From: Actinomadura sp. 7K507
GTDB lineage: Bacteria; Actinomycetota; Actinomycetes; Streptosporangiales; Streptosporangiaceae
Assembly (NCBI RefSeq): GCF_004348425.1
Contig: NZ_SMKK01000003.1
Location: 1 to 64,000, forward strand
Direction of reading: 5' to 3'
Length of the DNA: 64,000 nt
Shown here piece after piece: positions 16,710 through 26,526 of this stretch (the stretch's first letter is position 1; each line of letters starts with the position of its first letter). The notes beneath the pieces were generated by a model. That model was not told the DNA's origin and did no database searches. It worked only from the letters and a program-made list of their open reading frames with translations. Made by a program: the position numbers and the translations under genes.

Positions 16710-19141
16710 TGCTCTGGCTCGTTCTCAGCACGCTGCGGCACCGCAAGGCCGGTTTCGCGGGCGCGTTCGTCGCGCTGCTGTGCGCGGCGGCGCTGGTCTG
16801 CGCCTGCGGCGTCCTGCTCGACACGGGACTGCGCGGGTCGGTCGCGCCCGAACGGTACGCGGGCGCCCCGGTCGTGGTCACCGGCGACCAGTTCGTCCAC
16901 AAGACGATCGAGAAGAAGGAGGGGAAGCAGAAGCACAAGGCGAAGGCGATCGCTGAGCGCGCGTGGCTGCCGGCGTCCGTCGCGGACGAGGTCCGGAACG
17001 CGGACGGCGTGCGGAACGTGATCACCGAGGTTTCCTTCCCCGCAGAGATCGGCGGCTCGGGCGGCGGCGGCCGCGAGTCGTGGGGCCACGGGTGGGAGTC
17101 CGCCGCCCTCACGCCTTTCACCATCCACCAGGGACGTGCCCCGACCGCGTCCGACGAGATCGTCATCGACGCCGCGACGGCCCGCGCCAACGGCCTCCGT
17201 CCGGGGTCGGCGGTGAAGGTCACCTCCGCCGCCCCCGGCACCTACCGCGTCGCAGGCGTCACCAAGCAGTCCCTTGAGCACCAGACCGCCGTGTTCTTCT
17301 CCACCGCCGAGGCCGAGCGGCTGTCCGGACGGGCCGGCATGGTCACCGCCATCGGCGCGCACGGCCCGGTGAAGGCGGTCGAGGACGCCGTGGGCGGCAC
17401 GAAGGCCACCGTCCACACCGGCGAGGACCGGGGCAAGGCGGAGTTCCTCGGCGCGGAGAAGTCCCGGATCAAGCTGATCAGCATGGGCGGCGCGCTCGGC
17501 GGGACGGCGCTGCTGGTCGCGATCCTCGTCGTGTCCGGGACGTTCGCGCTGTCGGTGCAGCAGCGGGAGCGGGAGATCGCGCTGCTGCGGGCCGTCGCCG
17601 CCACACCGCGCCAGGTCCGCCGGATGATCGGGCGGGAGGCCCTGCTGGTCGGGTTCGTGGCGGGGCCGCTCGGCGCGGCGGCCGGGCTGCCGCTGGCCTT
17701 CTGGCTGCGGGACCGGTTCCGCGGCCTCGGGGCGCTGCCGCCGAACCTGGACCTGGTCGCCGGCCCGTTCCCGCCGCTGGCCGCCACGCTCGCCGCCGTC
17801 GTCGCCGCGTTCGCCGCCGCCCGGATCACCGCGCGGCGCACCGCCCGGATCCGTCCCGTCGAGGCGCTCGGCGACGCGGCCCCGGGCCGGGGCGGTGGGC
17901 GCGGCGTCGTGCGGGTCCTGGCCGGTCTCGCGGTCACCGCCGGCGCGGTCGTCCTGACGATCGTGCTGTCGGGCCTGAGCACCGAGGCGGCGTCCAGCCC
18001 GGTCACGATGCTGACCGCGATCGTCTGGACGGTCGCGGTGGCGCTGCTCGGCCCGGTCATCGCCCGCGCCGCGGTCGCCGTGCTGTCCGTGCCGCTGCGG
18101 CTCTCCCGCGTCGGCGGGCATCTCGCCGCCGCGAACCTCGGCACCGGCGCCCGTCGTGTCGCGGCGATCGTCACGCCGCTGACGCTGATGATGGGCCTGA
18201 CCGCGACCATCCTGTTCGTGCAGACGACCATGGGCCACGCCGCGACGAGCCAGGCGAGCGAGGGCACGATCGCCGGGCACGTCATGGGCCCCAAGGTCCC
18301 GCACGGCACGGCCGAGGAGATCCGCCGGGCGCCGGGCGTGACCGCCGCGACCGAGGTTCTGCGGAGCACCGTCCGCGTGGACCTGGAGAACTACGGCATC
18401 CAGGGCGTCACGCGCGACGGCCTGAACCGCACCATGGACCTGGACGTCCGCGACGGCTCGCTCAAGGACCTCGGCTCCTCCACCATCGCCGTGAGCACCA
18501 CCGCCGCAGATCGACTGGACGTCCGGCCGGGCGACACGCTGAGCCTCGCCCTCGGCGACGGCACCCCGATCGAGCCCAAGGTGATCGCCGTCTACGAGCG
18601 CGGGCTCGGCTTCGGAGACCTCACCGTCTCCCGTGACCTGCTCGCCGCCCACGTCGACGACCCGCGCGGCACCCTGCTGATCGCGGGCACGCCTCCCGAG
18701 GGCCTGCCCACGACCGACGCGGCCACGCTCGCCGAGGACCGGGCGACCACGAACGCCGAGGTCAACTACGTCGCCATGGGACTGATCATCGCCTTCACCG
18801 CGATCGCCGTCGTGAACACCCTCGCGATGTCGACCTCCGGCCGCGCCAGCGAGCTCGCGCTGCTGCGCCTCGTCGGGACGACCCGCCGCCAGGTCATGCG
18901 GATGCTCGGCTGGGAGACCCTCGCCATCGTGGGCGTCGCCGCCGCCCTCGGCACCGCGATCGCCCTGATCACGCTCACCGCGTTCAGCAGCGGGATGACC
19001 GGCGGCGCACCGCATGTCCCGCCGCTCGGCCACCTGGGCGTCCTCGCCCTGGGCGGCGTCCTCGCCGCGGTGGCGACGGCCCTGCCCGCCCGCCTCGCCA
19101 TGGCCGCCCGCCCCGCCGACACCATAAACACCCGCGAATAG
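16706..19141 (+). CDS. FtsX-like ABC transporter permease
   Basis: An 811-residue membrane protein with the ten-helix type of architecture: an N-terminal helix (LRHRKAGFAGAFVALLCAAA), a large extracytoplasmic domain with a lysine-rich stretch (EKKEGKQKHKAK), an FtsX domain around residues 255-380 (ALLVAILVVSGTFALSVQQR, then EREIALLRAVAATPRQVRRM), a second extracytoplasmic region and a C-terminal FtsX domain (NTLAMSTSGRASELALLRLV, then TRRQVMRMLG). GGGAG lies 7 nt before the ATG, which overlaps the ATPase stop. The pair forms a complete exporter. Substrate is not evident; drug or cell-envelope stress export is the usual role of such two-component-linked systems. Confidence 0.92.
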   Translation: MMLWLVLSTLRHRKAGFAGAFVALLCAAALVCACGVLLDTGLRGSVAPERYAGAPVVVTGDQFVHKTIEKKEGKQKHKAKAIAERAWLPASVADEVRNADGVRNVITEVSFPAEIGGSGGGGRESWGHGWESAALTPFTIHQGRAPTASDEIVIDAATARANGLRPGSAVKVTSAAPGTYRVAGVTKQSLEHQTAVFFSTAEAERLSGRAGMVTAIGAHGPVKAVEDAVGGTKATVHTGEDRGKAEFLGAEKSRIKLISMGGALGGTALLVAILVVSGTFALSVQQREREIALLRAVAATPRQVRRMIGREALLVGFVAGPLGAAAGLPLAFWLRDRFRGLGALPPNLDLVAGPFPPLAATLAAVVAAFAAARITARRTARIRPVEALGDAAPGRGGGRGVVRVLAGLAVTAGAVVLTIVLSGLSTEAASSPVTMLTAIVWTVAVALLGPVIARAAVAVLSVPLRLSRVGGHLAAANLGTGARRVAAIVTPLTLMMGLTATILFVQTTMGHAATSQASEGTIAGHVMGPKVPHGTAEEIRRAPGVTAATEVLRSTVRVDLENYGIQGVTRDGLNRTMDLDVRDGSLKDLGSSTIAVSTTAADRLDVRPGDTLSLALGDGTPIEPKVIAVYERGLGFGDLTVSRDLLAAHVDDPRGTLLIAGTPPEGLPTTDAATLAEDRATTNAEVNYVAMGLIIAFTAIAVVNTLAMSTSGRASELALLRLVGTTRRQVMRMLGWETLAIVGVAAALGTAIALITLTAFSSGMTGGAPHVPPLGHLGVLALGGVLAAVATALPARLAMAARPADTINTRE

Positions 19142-19162
19142 CACGCGGGGCCGGGCTGCCGG

Positions 19163-20266
19163 TCAGTCCGCGTCGGTGGCGGCGAGGATTGCGACCGTCC
19201 GGCCGTCGGGGCGCAGGACGGCTATGCCCACGTCCAGCGGAGGGACGATCTGGAAATGCCAGTCCGAGGTGAAGAAGAGCCAGGTGCACTGGGCGGCCGC
19301 CTCCTCGGTGGCCGGGATGTCGCCGTCCCCCGTCCCGGTCAGGGCGGCCAGCGCCTCCCAGGCCGCATTGCGTCCGTAGGCGGCCTTCATGCCGGCGCCG
19401 TAGGCGCTGCCGCCGGACGCGCCGCCGAGGAGCTTTCGCAGGACGGCGCGTGCCTTCACCCTGTGCGGCCCGTCCAGGGTGCCGCCGACGCTCTCCGCGG
19501 GGAGGGCGGCCAGCACCGAGGCGCCGAAGTCGGCGGGCGGGATCGGCCGGTCCAGCAGGAAGAGCCTGGCCTCCGTGCACTCGCTGTCGGCCATGACCCA
19601 GGCGCGGTGCGCGCTCAGCGCCCGCCTGGCGTCCGGCCAGTCGAGCTCCGTCGCCGTCACACCGGCGTCGCGTGGCCCCGGCACCGGAGGCCCGCCCTTG
19701 TCGGGAGCGGGCCAGTCGGGCTTCGGGAGGCCGGGATACCAGGGCATCCCGAGCTTCTGCTCGGAGGGGGCGCGCCGGAGCGGCAGGTTGCCGAGGGGAT
19801 GCCCGGCGGCGCGGAGCCGTTCGGCGAACCCGGCCGCCGCGGGAGCGTCGTGGCGCAGCACGGTCTCGTGCAGCAGGCAGGCGGCGAGCTCGTCCGACGC
19901 CTCCGCGGTCTTGAACACCGCGAGGAGGTGGCCGAGGGGCTGCGCGCTCGCCAGCCACTCGGCGACGTCGGCGGGTTCGTAGCGGACATCGGTCCACCGG
20001 CGGCCCTCCTCGGCGATCAGGCGGACGGTCGTGACCCGGTCCGCGTCGCCGGGCGCGGTCGCCAGCCGCTGGAGCGCGACCTGGAAGGCGTAGCGCATCG
20101 GGTAGGTCGGCCGCTCCGCGCGCAGCAGCGCGAAGAGCAGTTCTTCGAGCCACCCGGGGTCCGCCTTCTGGACGACCCGGTCGGTCACCTTGACCGCCGT
20201 GCTCCATTGCGGGTCCCGGTAGTCGTCCGCCAGCCCCATCCGCCGGACCGCCTCCTCGACCTTCAT
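19163..20266 (-). CDS. DUF6183-like hypothetical protein
   Basis: A 367-residue soluble protein that I match from memory, with moderate certainty, to the actinobacterial DUF6183 family. Recognisable features are a helical N-terminal half (PMRYAFQVALQRLATAPGDA), a central PGLPKPDWPAPDKGG segment, GASGGSAYGAGMKAAYGR, and the C-terminal TSDWHFQIVPPLDVGIAVLR ending VAILAATDAD. It has no signal peptide, membrane helix or catalytic motif I can name. It follows the APC permease gene by 35 nt on the same strand and might be co-transcribed. It converges on the ABC permease gene. No function is assigned. Confidence 0.7.
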   Translation of the reverse strand: MKVEEAVRRMGLADDYRDPQWSTAVKVTDRVVQKADPGWLEELLFALLRAERPTYPMRYAFQVALQRLATAPGDADRVTTVRLIAEEGRRWTDVRYEPADVAEWLASAQPLGHLLAVFKTAEASDELAACLLHETVLRHDAPAAAGFAERLRAAGHPLGNLPLRRAPSEQKLGMPWYPGLPKPDWPAPDKGGPPVPGPRDAGVTATELDWPDARRALSAHRAWVMADSECTEARLFLLDRPIPPADFGASVLAALPAESVGGTLDGPHRVKARAVLRKLLGGASGGSAYGAGMKAAYGRNAAWEALAALTGTGDGDIPATEEAAAQCTWLFFTSDWHFQIVPPLDVGIAVLRPDGRTVAILAATDAD

Positions 20267-20301
20267 GGGCGAAGTGTTCCAGGTCCGGCAGATGGCTCCC
20301 G

Positions 20302-21765
20302 TCAATTGCCGGAGGGCTGCTTCGTCTCGCCGAAGGCGGGGCCGATCCGGTGCCGGGCGTAGCCGAGGTAGAGGGCCGCGCCGGCGAGGCCCACGGCCGT
20401 GAGCGTGATGACCATGCTCCACTCGATGTACCAGGCGTCGCCGGTGTCGCGCGGCCAGATGATGTTGATCGTCTGGACGGCCAGCCACACCGCCGCGACG
20501 TAGGTCACCGGGGCGCTGAAGCGGCCGAGGCTGAACGATCCGGGGCGCCATCCGCCGCGCAGGTGCAGGAGCGCGGCGCCCCACACCGGCAGCCCGAACG
20601 CGATGTAGAAGCCGATCGTCGTGAAGTTGACCAGCACCGAGTACAGCGTCGAGCCGGACAGCAGGACGAAGAAGGCGGCGCCGGCGGCGGTCAGCAGGAT
20701 CGCGGGGACGGGCAGCCGCTCCGCCCCGGCCAGCCGCCCGAGGACGCCCGAGCCGGGCAGCGCCCGGTCCCGTGCCGACGCCCAGATCACCCGGGACACC
20801 GCGGCCTGGACGGCGAGGAAGCTCGCCAGGAAGCCGATCACGAAGATCACCAGCAGCGGCCGCCCGATCGACGAGCCGAAGTGGAACACCAGCGTGCTGC
20901 TCACCGGGTCCGCGATGCTCCCCGACATGGCCTGCGGCAGGTCGGGGATCGCGAGGATCAGCCCGGCCGCCGAGTACATCACGACGATCCCGACGGCCAG
21001 CAGCGAGAAGATCAGCGCCTTGGGCACGTCCCGCTCGGGGTTCTCGACCTCCTCGGCGATGGAGCCCGCCGACTCGAAGCCCACGAACGACCAGCCGACG
21101 AACGCCGCGGCGGCGAGCATCGGGCCGGCGAGCCACGCCCCGCCGGAGACCGCCCCGGCGCCCTCGAACAGGACGCCGAACGACTGCTCCCGGTAGAAGA
21201 GCAGGAGGACGGTGCCGAGCCCCACGGACGCGACCACCTCGCAGATCAGGCTCGCCATGACGAGGATCTTCAGCGTCCGGCGGCCGACGATGTTGGCGAG
21301 GCTCCCGAGCGCGAGGATCGCCAGCGCCGTGCCCATCGTGGCGGCCTCGCCGGGGGCGTCCACCCCGGCCGCCTGGAGCAGGAAGCCCGCCGCGCCGTAC
21401 GACAGCGTCGACAGCGCGATCGTGAGGCCCCACATGTAGGCCCACGCGGCGAACCAGCCCGCGCCCGGACCGCGGACGTGCCGGGCCCACTGGTAGACGC
21501 TGCCCTCGTACGGCCAGCGGGACGCCAGCTCGCCGAACACGCAGGCGACCAGCAGCTGCCCGCCGAGGACGATCGGGAACGCCCACCAGAACGCGGGCCC
21601 GGCCGCGAGCAGGCCCAGCGTGAAGATCGCGTACAGCGCGACGATGGGGGAGACGTCGGCGAACGCGAGCGCGGTCGCCGAACGCAGGTTGAAGCCCTTG
21701 CGAAGCGTGTGCGGGTGTTCGGAGGGCGCCGGCGCCTTGCCGGTACCCGTGCTGGACGAGGTCAT
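20302..21765 (-). CDS. APC-family amino acid/amine permease
   Basis: A 487-residue transporter with about twelve membrane helices. The first cytoplasmic helix and TM1 read FNLRSATALAFADVSPIVAL, with the unwound-helix motif typical of the amino acid-polyamine-organocation superfamily. Later markers are GELASRWPYEGSVYQWARHV and VGWSFVGFESAGSIAEEVEN, the latter with the FES..EE pattern of TM6 and loop. The ATG overlaps the deacetylase stop by 4 nt. It is the last coupled gene of the SDR-SDR-ureohydrolase-deacetylase-permease operon, so it probably imports the amine, guanidino compound or amino acid that the operon breaks down. Confidence 0.92.
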   Translation of the reverse strand: MTSSSTGTGKAPAPSEHPHTLRKGFNLRSATALAFADVSPIVALYAIFTLGLLAAGPAFWWAFPIVLGGQLLVACVFGELASRWPYEGSVYQWARHVRGPGAGWFAAWAYMWGLTIALSTLSYGAAGFLLQAAGVDAPGEAATMGTALAILALGSLANIVGRRTLKILVMASLICEVVASVGLGTVLLLFYREQSFGVLFEGAGAVSGGAWLAGPMLAAAAFVGWSFVGFESAGSIAEEVENPERDVPKALIFSLLAVGIVVMYSAAGLILAIPDLPQAMSGSIADPVSSTLVFHFGSSIGRPLLVIFVIGFLASFLAVQAAVSRVIWASARDRALPGSGVLGRLAGAERLPVPAILLTAAGAAFFVLLSGSTLYSVLVNFTTIGFYIAFGLPVWGAALLHLRGGWRPGSFSLGRFSAPVTYVAAVWLAVQTINIIWPRDTGDAWYIEWSMVITLTAVGLAGAALYLGYARHRIGPAFGETKQPSGN

Positions 21766-22718
21766 CGCGTGTCTTCGCTTTCGTTGTCCCGGGGGTCGGA
21801 CGAGGCGTGCGGCGGGAGGCGATGCGGGCCGGGGAGAACCTCGGGGCGCGGGATCGCGCGGGGCGGCAGGCCCAGCGAGCGGACATGCCGGGCGATCTCG
21901 CCGAGCGGGGCCAGCCACACGTCCGGACGGGACGCGACGTGCTCGATCAGCCCGTCCAGCGCGGCGGCGCGTCCGGGACGTCCCGAAAGGAACGGGTGCG
22001 CGGTCAGGACGAAGCAGCCGTGGTCGTCGCGCATCGCCTCGAACTCGGCCCGCCACATCTCCACGGCCTTGAACGGGTTCTCGATCAGGCCGGTCCCGGA
22101 GATGTCCGGCAGGTAGCAGTACTGCTCCCAGTCGTCCAGGCCCCAGTGGACGGGGATCTCGACGATGGACGTGCCCGTCCCGGTGTCCAGCTCGTAGGGG
22201 ACGTCGGCGTCCATCAGGCTGGAGTCGTACAGGAAACCGCGCTCGGCCAGCAGCCGCGGCGAGGCGTGGGTCAGCTCCCACATCGGCGCCCGGTACCCGT
22301 CCGGGCGGACGCCGGCGACCTCCTCCAGGGCGGCCAGGCCCCGGTCGAGGATCTCCGCCTCCGTCCGCTCGTCGACGGCACCGTCCGGCCCGGCCAGCGG
22401 CTCGTGCAGGTAGCCGTGGTGCGCGATCTCGTGGCCGCCGTCGACGATCGCGCGGACGGCGTCCGGATGGCGGTGCGCGGTGTGGCCGGGGACGAAGAAC
22501 GTCGACCGGACGCCGTGCCGGGCGAGGATCCGCAGCAGGCGCGGCAGCCCGGTGAGCGGCCCGTACACCTGGTGGCTCAGCACGCTCAACCGCTCCGCCG
22601 CCCGCGGCTGGACGCTCAGGACGGCCGACTCCCCGTCCACGTCGAAGCAGAACGCCGCCGCCGACGTCGCCGTGCCCGGCCAGCGGACCGGATCGGCGGG
22701 GCGCATCGCGCCCGTCAC
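21762..22718 (-). CDS. Polysaccharide deacetylase (NodB) family hydrolase, PuuE/HP0310-like
   Basis: A 318-residue carbohydrate-esterase-4 fold. Metal and catalytic motifs are [10 protein letters not shown] (paired Asp), [11 protein letters not shown] (HxxxH), [12 protein letters not shown] (Arg) and [13 protein letters not shown] (His). No signal peptide is present, so it works in the cytoplasm, which argues against cell-wall sugar as substrate and for the cytosolic PuuE/HP0310 branch, whose members can act on small amides such as allantoin. Its ATG overlaps the ureohydrolase stop and its stop overlaps the permease start, both by ATGA. Its role with a ureohydrolase and two dehydrogenases suggests C-N bond cleavage in a nitrogen-compound catabolic pathway (inference). 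Confidence 0.88.
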   Translation of the reverse strand: MTGAMRPADPVRWPGTATSAAAFCFDVDGESAVLSVQPRAAERLSVLSHQVYGPLTGLPRLLRILARHGVRSTFFVPGHTAHRHPDAVRAIVDGGHEIAHHGYLHEPLAGPDGAVDERTEAEILDRGLAALEEVAGVRPDGYRAPMWELTHASPRLLAERGFLYDSSLMDADVPYELDTGTGTSIVEIPVHWGLDDWEQYCYLPDISGTGLIENPFKAVEMWRAEFEAMRDDHGCFVLTAHPFLSGRPGRAAALDGLIEHVASRPDVWLAPLGEIARHVRSLGLPPRAIPRPEVLPGPHRLPPHASSDPRDNESEDTR

Positions 22719-23791
22719 GCCCGGCCCTTCGCCAGCAGCCCCAGGATCTCGTAGATCACCGTGGCGGCGGCGATGGAGGTGATCTCGGCGTGGTCGTAGG
22801 CGGGCGCGACCTCCACCACGTCCGCGCCGACGATGTTCAGCCCGGCCAGCCCGCGCAGGGTGCCGAGGAGCTCCCGGCTGGTCATGCCGCCGCTGTCGGG
22901 CGTCCCGGTGCCCGGCGCGTACGCGGGGTCGAGGACGTCGATGTCGACCGACAGGTAGACCGGCGCGTCCTGGACCCTGGCCCGCACCCGCTCGGCGACG
23001 CCCCGCGCGCCGATGCCGTCGAGTTCGGCGCAGTGCACGATGGTGAATCCGAACCTGGCGTCGTCCACGAGGTCCATCGGGTCGTAGAGCGGGCCGCGGA
23101 TGCCGACGTGCGCGCTCGCGTCCCGCATCAGCAGCCCCTCCTCGGCGGCGCGGCGGAACGGGGTGCCGTGCGTGTACGGCTCGCCGAAGTAGGTGTCCCA
23201 GGTGTCGAGGTGCGCGTCGAAGTGGACGAGGGCGATCGGGCCGTGCAGCGCGTGCGCGGCCCGCAGCGCGGGGAGCGCGATCGTGTGGTCGCCGCCGATC
23301 GTGACGGCCCGGCCGCCGTCCCCGGTCAGCTCCCGCAGCCCCGCCTCGACCTGCCTGATCGCCGTGCCGATGTCGAACGGGTTGCAGGCGAGGTCCCCGG
23401 CGTCCACCACCTGCTGTGACGCGAACGGCAGCACGTCCAGCGCCGGGTTGTAGGGCTTGAGGAGCCGCGACCCCTGCCGCACCGCCGCCGGCCCGAACCG
23501 CGCCCCCGGACGGTACGAGACGCCGCTGTCGAACGGGACTCCGACCACGGCGACGTCGTAGCCGGGCACGTCGGCGCGGCGGGGGAGGCGGGCGAACGTC
23601 GTCGGACCGGCGAACCGCGGTATCTCCAGCGCGTTCACCTGCCCGACCGGCCCTTGCCCGGTCGGCCCCTGTCCGGTCGGCCCCTGTCCGACCGGCTCCT
23701 GCCCGACCGGCCCCTGTGCGGCCGGGCCCGGCGCCGCCGGGTCGTGCTCTACCGGGCCCCGCTCTCCCGGGTCGTGGTCGACCGGCTCCAT
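22715..23791 (-). CDS. Agmatinase-family ureohydrolase
   Basis: A 358-residue arginase/agmatinase-fold enzyme. Binuclear-metal ligands are visible: [20 protein letters not shown] and [20 protein letters not shown], followed by [11 protein letters not shown]. The N-terminal 50 residues are an atypical low-complexity leader with six five-residue units (GPVGQ-like). Family members release urea from agmatine, guanidinobutyrate, guanidinopropionate or guanidine; the exact substrate cannot be told here, so no symbol is assigned. The ATG at 23791 follows AGGA; a GTG at 23815 overlapping the SDR stop is an alternative that adds eight residues. It is coupled to the deacetylase gene. Confidence 0.9.
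   Translation of the reverse strand: MEPVDHDPGERGPVEHDPAAPGPAAQGPVGQEPVGQGPTGQGPTGQGPVGQVNALEIPRFAGPTTFARLPRRADVPGYDVAVVGVPFDSGVSYRPGARFGPAAVRQGSRLLKPYNPALDVLPFASQQVVDAGDLACNPFDIGTAIRQVEAGLRELTGDGGRAVTIGGDHTIALPALRAAHALHGPIALVHFDAHLDTWDTYFGEPYTHGTPFRRAAEEGLLMRDASAHVGIRGPLYDPMDLVDDARFGFTIVHCAELDGIGARGVAERVRARVQDAPVYLSVDIDVLDPAYAPGTGTPDSGGMTSRELLGTLRGLAGLNIVGADVVEVAPAYDHAEITSIAAATVIYEILGLLAKGRA
23639..23728 (-). repeat. 15-bp tandem repeats at the 5' end of the ureohydrolase gene
   Basis: Six imperfect 15-bp units encode [25 protein letters not shown] and GPVGQ between residues 22 and 51. They are in frame, outside the conserved enzyme fold, and likely to vary between strains. Confidence 0.7.
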
Positions 23792-23811
23792 CGGGTTCCT
23801 TTCCGGGGAGT

Positions 23812-24558
23812 TCACGCGCGGGACCTCGTGGTACCGCCGTTGACGTGCAGGATCTGGCCGATGAGCGTGGGGAGCCGGGGATCGGCGAGGAACGCGACCG
23901 ACTCGGCGACCTCCTCGGCCGAGGCGATGCGGCCGAACGGCACCCGCTCGGCGTACCGGTCGCGGATCTCCTCGACGGTGACCCCGGCGGCCTTCGCGTC
24001 CACTTCCAGCTGGGGGGTGTCGATCACGCTCGGCGCGACGGCGTTCACCGCGATGCCGAGCGGCCCCAGCTCCCGGCCCAGCGACTTGGTGAGCGCGATC
24101 ATCCCGGCCTTGGACGCCGAGTAGGCGGTCGCGTCCGGCCACCCGATCAGCCCCCACTCGGACGAGACCAGCACCATCCGGCCGCCGCCGCGCTCGACCA
24201 TCCCGGGCAGCACGGTCTGCGCGCACGCGAACGTCCCGCCGAGGTTGACGTCGACGATCCGCCACCAGTCGTCCAGGTCGTGCTCGGCGAACGGCGACAT
24301 CGTCATGTACGCGGCCCCGGCGACGAGGATCCCGACATGCTCGCCGGTATGCCGCTCGATGCCGGTGACCATCGACTCGACGGCCTCGGGGTCGGAGACG
24401 TCCGCCGGCGCCGCGACCCCGCCGAGCTCGGCGGCGAGGCCGGTCACGTCCCGGTCCGGGTGGTCGTTGAGGGCGACGAGGTGGCCGCCCGCCGCGAGCC
24501 GCCGCGCGATCGCGGTGCCCAGGCCGCCGCCGGCCCCGGTGATCAGCGCGACCGTCAC
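23812..24558 (-). CDS. SDR family NAD(P)-dependent oxidoreductase (second of a tandem pair)
   Basis: A 248-residue classical short-chain dehydrogenase/reductase. The cofactor motif is TGAGGGLG (residues 8-15), the acidic Asp in ALNDHPD suggests NAD(H) preference, and the catalytic residues lie in [20 protein letters not shown] with the following K (Ser-Tyr-x-x-x-Lys). The GTG start directly abuts the stop codon of the first SDR gene, so the two are translated together. It shares only moderate similarity with its neighbour, so the pair probably oxidises or reduces successive intermediates, or forms a heteromer. Substrate unknown; it belongs to the PucR-flanked catabolic operon. Confidence 0.92.
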   Translation of the reverse strand: MTVALITGAGGGLGTAIARRLAAGGHLVALNDHPDRDVTGLAAELGGVAAPADVSDPEAVESMVTGIERHTGEHVGILVAGAAYMTMSPFAEHDLDDWWRIVDVNLGGTFACAQTVLPGMVERGGGRMVLVSSEWGLIGWPDATAYSASKAGMIALTKSLGRELGPLGIAVNAVAPSVIDTPQLEVDAKAAGVTVEEIRDRYAERVPFGRIASAEEVAESVAFLADPRLPTLIGQILHVNGGTTRSRA

Positions 24559-25254
24559 CTAGATCACCGCCCCGGCGTTGGGGGACAGGATCTCGCCGGC
24601 GCAGAACGTCGCGTCCTCGACCAGGAAGGCGGCGGCGAGCGCGACCTCCTCGGGGGCCGTCAGCCGCCCGGCCGGGAGGCCTTGGAGGTAGGCGGTCCTG
24701 CGCCAGGGCGAGTCGGCCGGCAGCAGCGGCGTGTCGGTCGGTCCGGGCGCCACCGCGTTCACCCGCACGCCGGACGGCGCCAGCTCGGCCGCCAGCGACC
24801 GGACGAACCCGATCACCGCGCCCTTGGCCGCCGCGTAGTGGGCCTCGGCGTTCCCGCCGCCGATCGCCAGCTCCGAGGTGACCGCGACGACGCTGCCGCG
24901 GCCGCGTTCCACCATCCCCGGCGTGACGGCCTTGCACACGTTCACCACCCCGCCGAGGTGCACGCGCAGCATCCGCTGCCAGTCCGGCCAGGCGATGTCG
25001 GACACCGGGACGATCGTGTAGTGCCCGGCCGCGCACAGCGCCGCCTCGATCGGCCCCAGCTCGCGCTCGATCCGCCGGACCGCCGCCCGCACCTGCGCCG
25101 GATCGGATACGTCCACCCCCACCGAGTGGGAGGCGTCCTCGGCCGGGCTGAGGTCCAGGGCGGCCGTCGTCCAGCCGCGCCCCGCCAGCTCGCGCACCAT
25201 CGCGGCGCCGATCCCGCTCGCCGCGCCGGTGACGAGGGCGACTCGTTCCCGCAT
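24559..25254 (-). CDS. SDR family oxidoreductase (first gene of the catabolic operon)
   Basis: A 231-residue short-chain dehydrogenase/reductase with TGAASGIG for cofactor binding, Asp in AALDLSP at the end of the second strand (NAD preference), NAG-equivalent ALCAAGHY, and the catalytic [20 protein letters not shown] (Tyr and Lys present). ATG 25254 is chosen over 25317 because GGAGG sits 4 nt upstream. The first four enzyme genes and the permease are joined by abutting, overlapping or short gaps. It diverges from the PucR regulator across a 180-bp gap. Confidence 0.9.
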   Translation of the reverse strand: MRERVALVTGAASGIGAAMVRELAGRGWTTAALDLSPAEDASHSVGVDVSDPAQVRAAVRRIERELGPIEAALCAAGHYTIVPVSDIAWPDWQRMLRVHLGGVVNVCKAVTPGMVERGRGSVVAVTSELAIGGGNAEAHYAAAKGAVIGFVRSLAAELAPSGVRVNAVAPGPTDTPLLPADSPWRRTAYLQGLPAGRLTAPEEVALAAAFLVEDATFCAGEILSPNAGAVI

Positions 25255-25330
25255 CGAACCTCCGAACAGGTCGCGGAACAGGCCTTCAGGCAAACCCGGC
25301 ATAACCCCAGGTGACAAGGGTCATGGCGAT

Positions 25331-25345
25331 TTCTTGGCCAAATGC
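25331..25345. promoter_or_regulatory. Candidate PucR site TTGGCCAA
   Basis: The palindrome TTGGCCAA (25334-25341), set in an unusually A/T-richer context, lies between the divergent SDR operon and the PucR-type gene. It resembles in shape the TTGG-containing PucR box described in Bacillus. The match is short and could be chance. Confidence 0.3.
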
Positions 25346-25434
25346 ACCGCGGCACGCCCGGTCTGTCGTGCTCTTCTCCAAAATCACGGTCACGATCATG
25401 GGCCGACCGCCTCCCGGGGTGAGAGGCTGAGGCC

Positions 25435-26475
25435 GTGACCAGCGATCCCGCGGTGCTGCGCCTCACCGTCCGGCAGCTCCTCGAGGTGCCGCGCTTCCGG
25501 CTGCGCCTGGTCGCCGGGGAGGACGGGCTGGAGCGGCCGATCCGCTGGGCCCACTCCACGGAGCTGCTCGACCCCGGCCCCTACCTGCGAGGCCATGAGG
25601 TCGTCCTGACGGTCGGCGCGTCGCTGCGGGACCCGGAGGCGTGCACCGCGTTCGCCGGGTCGGTCAAGGCCAGCCGCGCCAGCGCGATCGGCTACGGCGT
25701 CGGGGACGTGACGGACGAGGCGCCCGACGCCCTGTGCCAGGTCTGCGACCGCCTCGGCCTGCCGCTGATGGAGGTCCCGCCCGAGGTCCCGTTCCTGAGC
25801 TTCACCGAGTGGTTCGCCGAACGGCTCGCCTCCTCCCGGGACGAGCGGCACGAGCGCGAGGAGACCGGGCGGCTGCTGCGGATGGTCCGGGAGGGGCTCG
25901 CGTCCGCCGAGGTGCTCCGCCCCTGGATCGACGAGACCGGGCTCGACCACGCGTCGCTGCTGGCGATCGCGATGGACGTCCCCGAGGGCGACCTTCCGGG
26001 CCTGCTCGGGGTGGACGGCGACACGGGCATCCTGATCAGCAACGACGCCCACGCGTGGGCCGAGCCGGCCGGCATCGGCAGCCCCGGCGCCCTGGACCAC
26101 CTGCCGCTGTCGCTGAGCGAGAGCCTGGCCGCGCTGGACGTCGCGCGCCGCACCGGCGGCGTCGTCCACGCCTCCGACCTGGCGACCTTCCCGGCCCTGC
26201 TCGGCCGCCTCACGCAGGAGCAGCTCGCGCCGTTCGCCGACCAGATCGCCCGCCCGCTGAGCGAGTACGACAGCGCGCACGGGACGCGCCTCACCGAGAC
26301 GCTCCGCACGTTCCTCGACATGGGAGGCGCGGTCGGCGCCACGTCCCGCGCGCTGTTCCTGCATCCGAACACGCTCCGCCACCGGCTGGCCCGGATCGAG
26401 AGGCTCACGGGCCGCAACCCGCTCCAGTTCGAGGACCGGGTGGCGCTCGCGATCGCGGTGTGGGCCGCCCGCTGA
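25435..26475 (+). CDS. PucR family transcriptional regulator
   Basis: A 346-residue regulator, shorter than the usual 500 or so residues. The N-terminal PucR sensor domain (LTVRQLLEVPRFRLRLVAGE, then IRWAHSTELLDPGPYLRGHE and VVLTVG) covers about residues 8-125. A reduced middle region follows, and the C-terminal HTH_30 is LTETLRTFLDMGGAVGATSR, then ALFLHPNTLRHRLARIERLT. PucR proteins activate purine, polyamine or similar nitrogen-compound catabolic genes. It diverges from the SDR/ureohydrolase/deacetylase/permease operon, the classic position of its regulator. GTG start. Confidence 0.93.
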   Translation: MTSDPAVLRLTVRQLLEVPRFRLRLVAGEDGLERPIRWAHSTELLDPGPYLRGHEVVLTVGASLRDPEACTAFAGSVKASRASAIGYGVGDVTDEAPDALCQVCDRLGLPLMEVPPEVPFLSFTEWFAERLASSRDERHEREETGRLLRMVREGLASAEVLRPWIDETGLDHASLLAIAMDVPEGDLPGLLGVDGDTGILISNDAHAWAEPAGIGSPGALDHLPLSLSESLAALDVARRTGGVVHASDLATFPALLGRLTQEQLAPFADQIARPLSEYDSAHGTRLTETLRTFLDMGGAVGATSRALFLHPNTLRHRLARIERLTGRNPLQFEDRVALAIAVWAAR

Positions 26476-26509
26476 CCCCGTGCGCGCTCGGTAGGCAATT
26501 GCGAAAGAT

Positions 26510-26526
26510 GTCGGAATTATTCCGAC
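26510..26526. promoter_or_regulatory. Perfect palindrome in the PucR/methyltransferase gap
   Basis: GTCGGAAT (26510-26517) and ATTCCGAC (26519-26526) flank a single T. No U-tract follows, so it looks like an operator rather than a terminator. The rest of the 26476-26832 gap shows no gene or convincing promoter. Confidence 0.4.

Noticed and set aside
16388-19144. 918-codon open frame on the minus strand opposite the ABC permease
   Set aside because: Same kind of antisense shadow; composition is random-looking and the plus-strand permease and ATPase have clear motifs.
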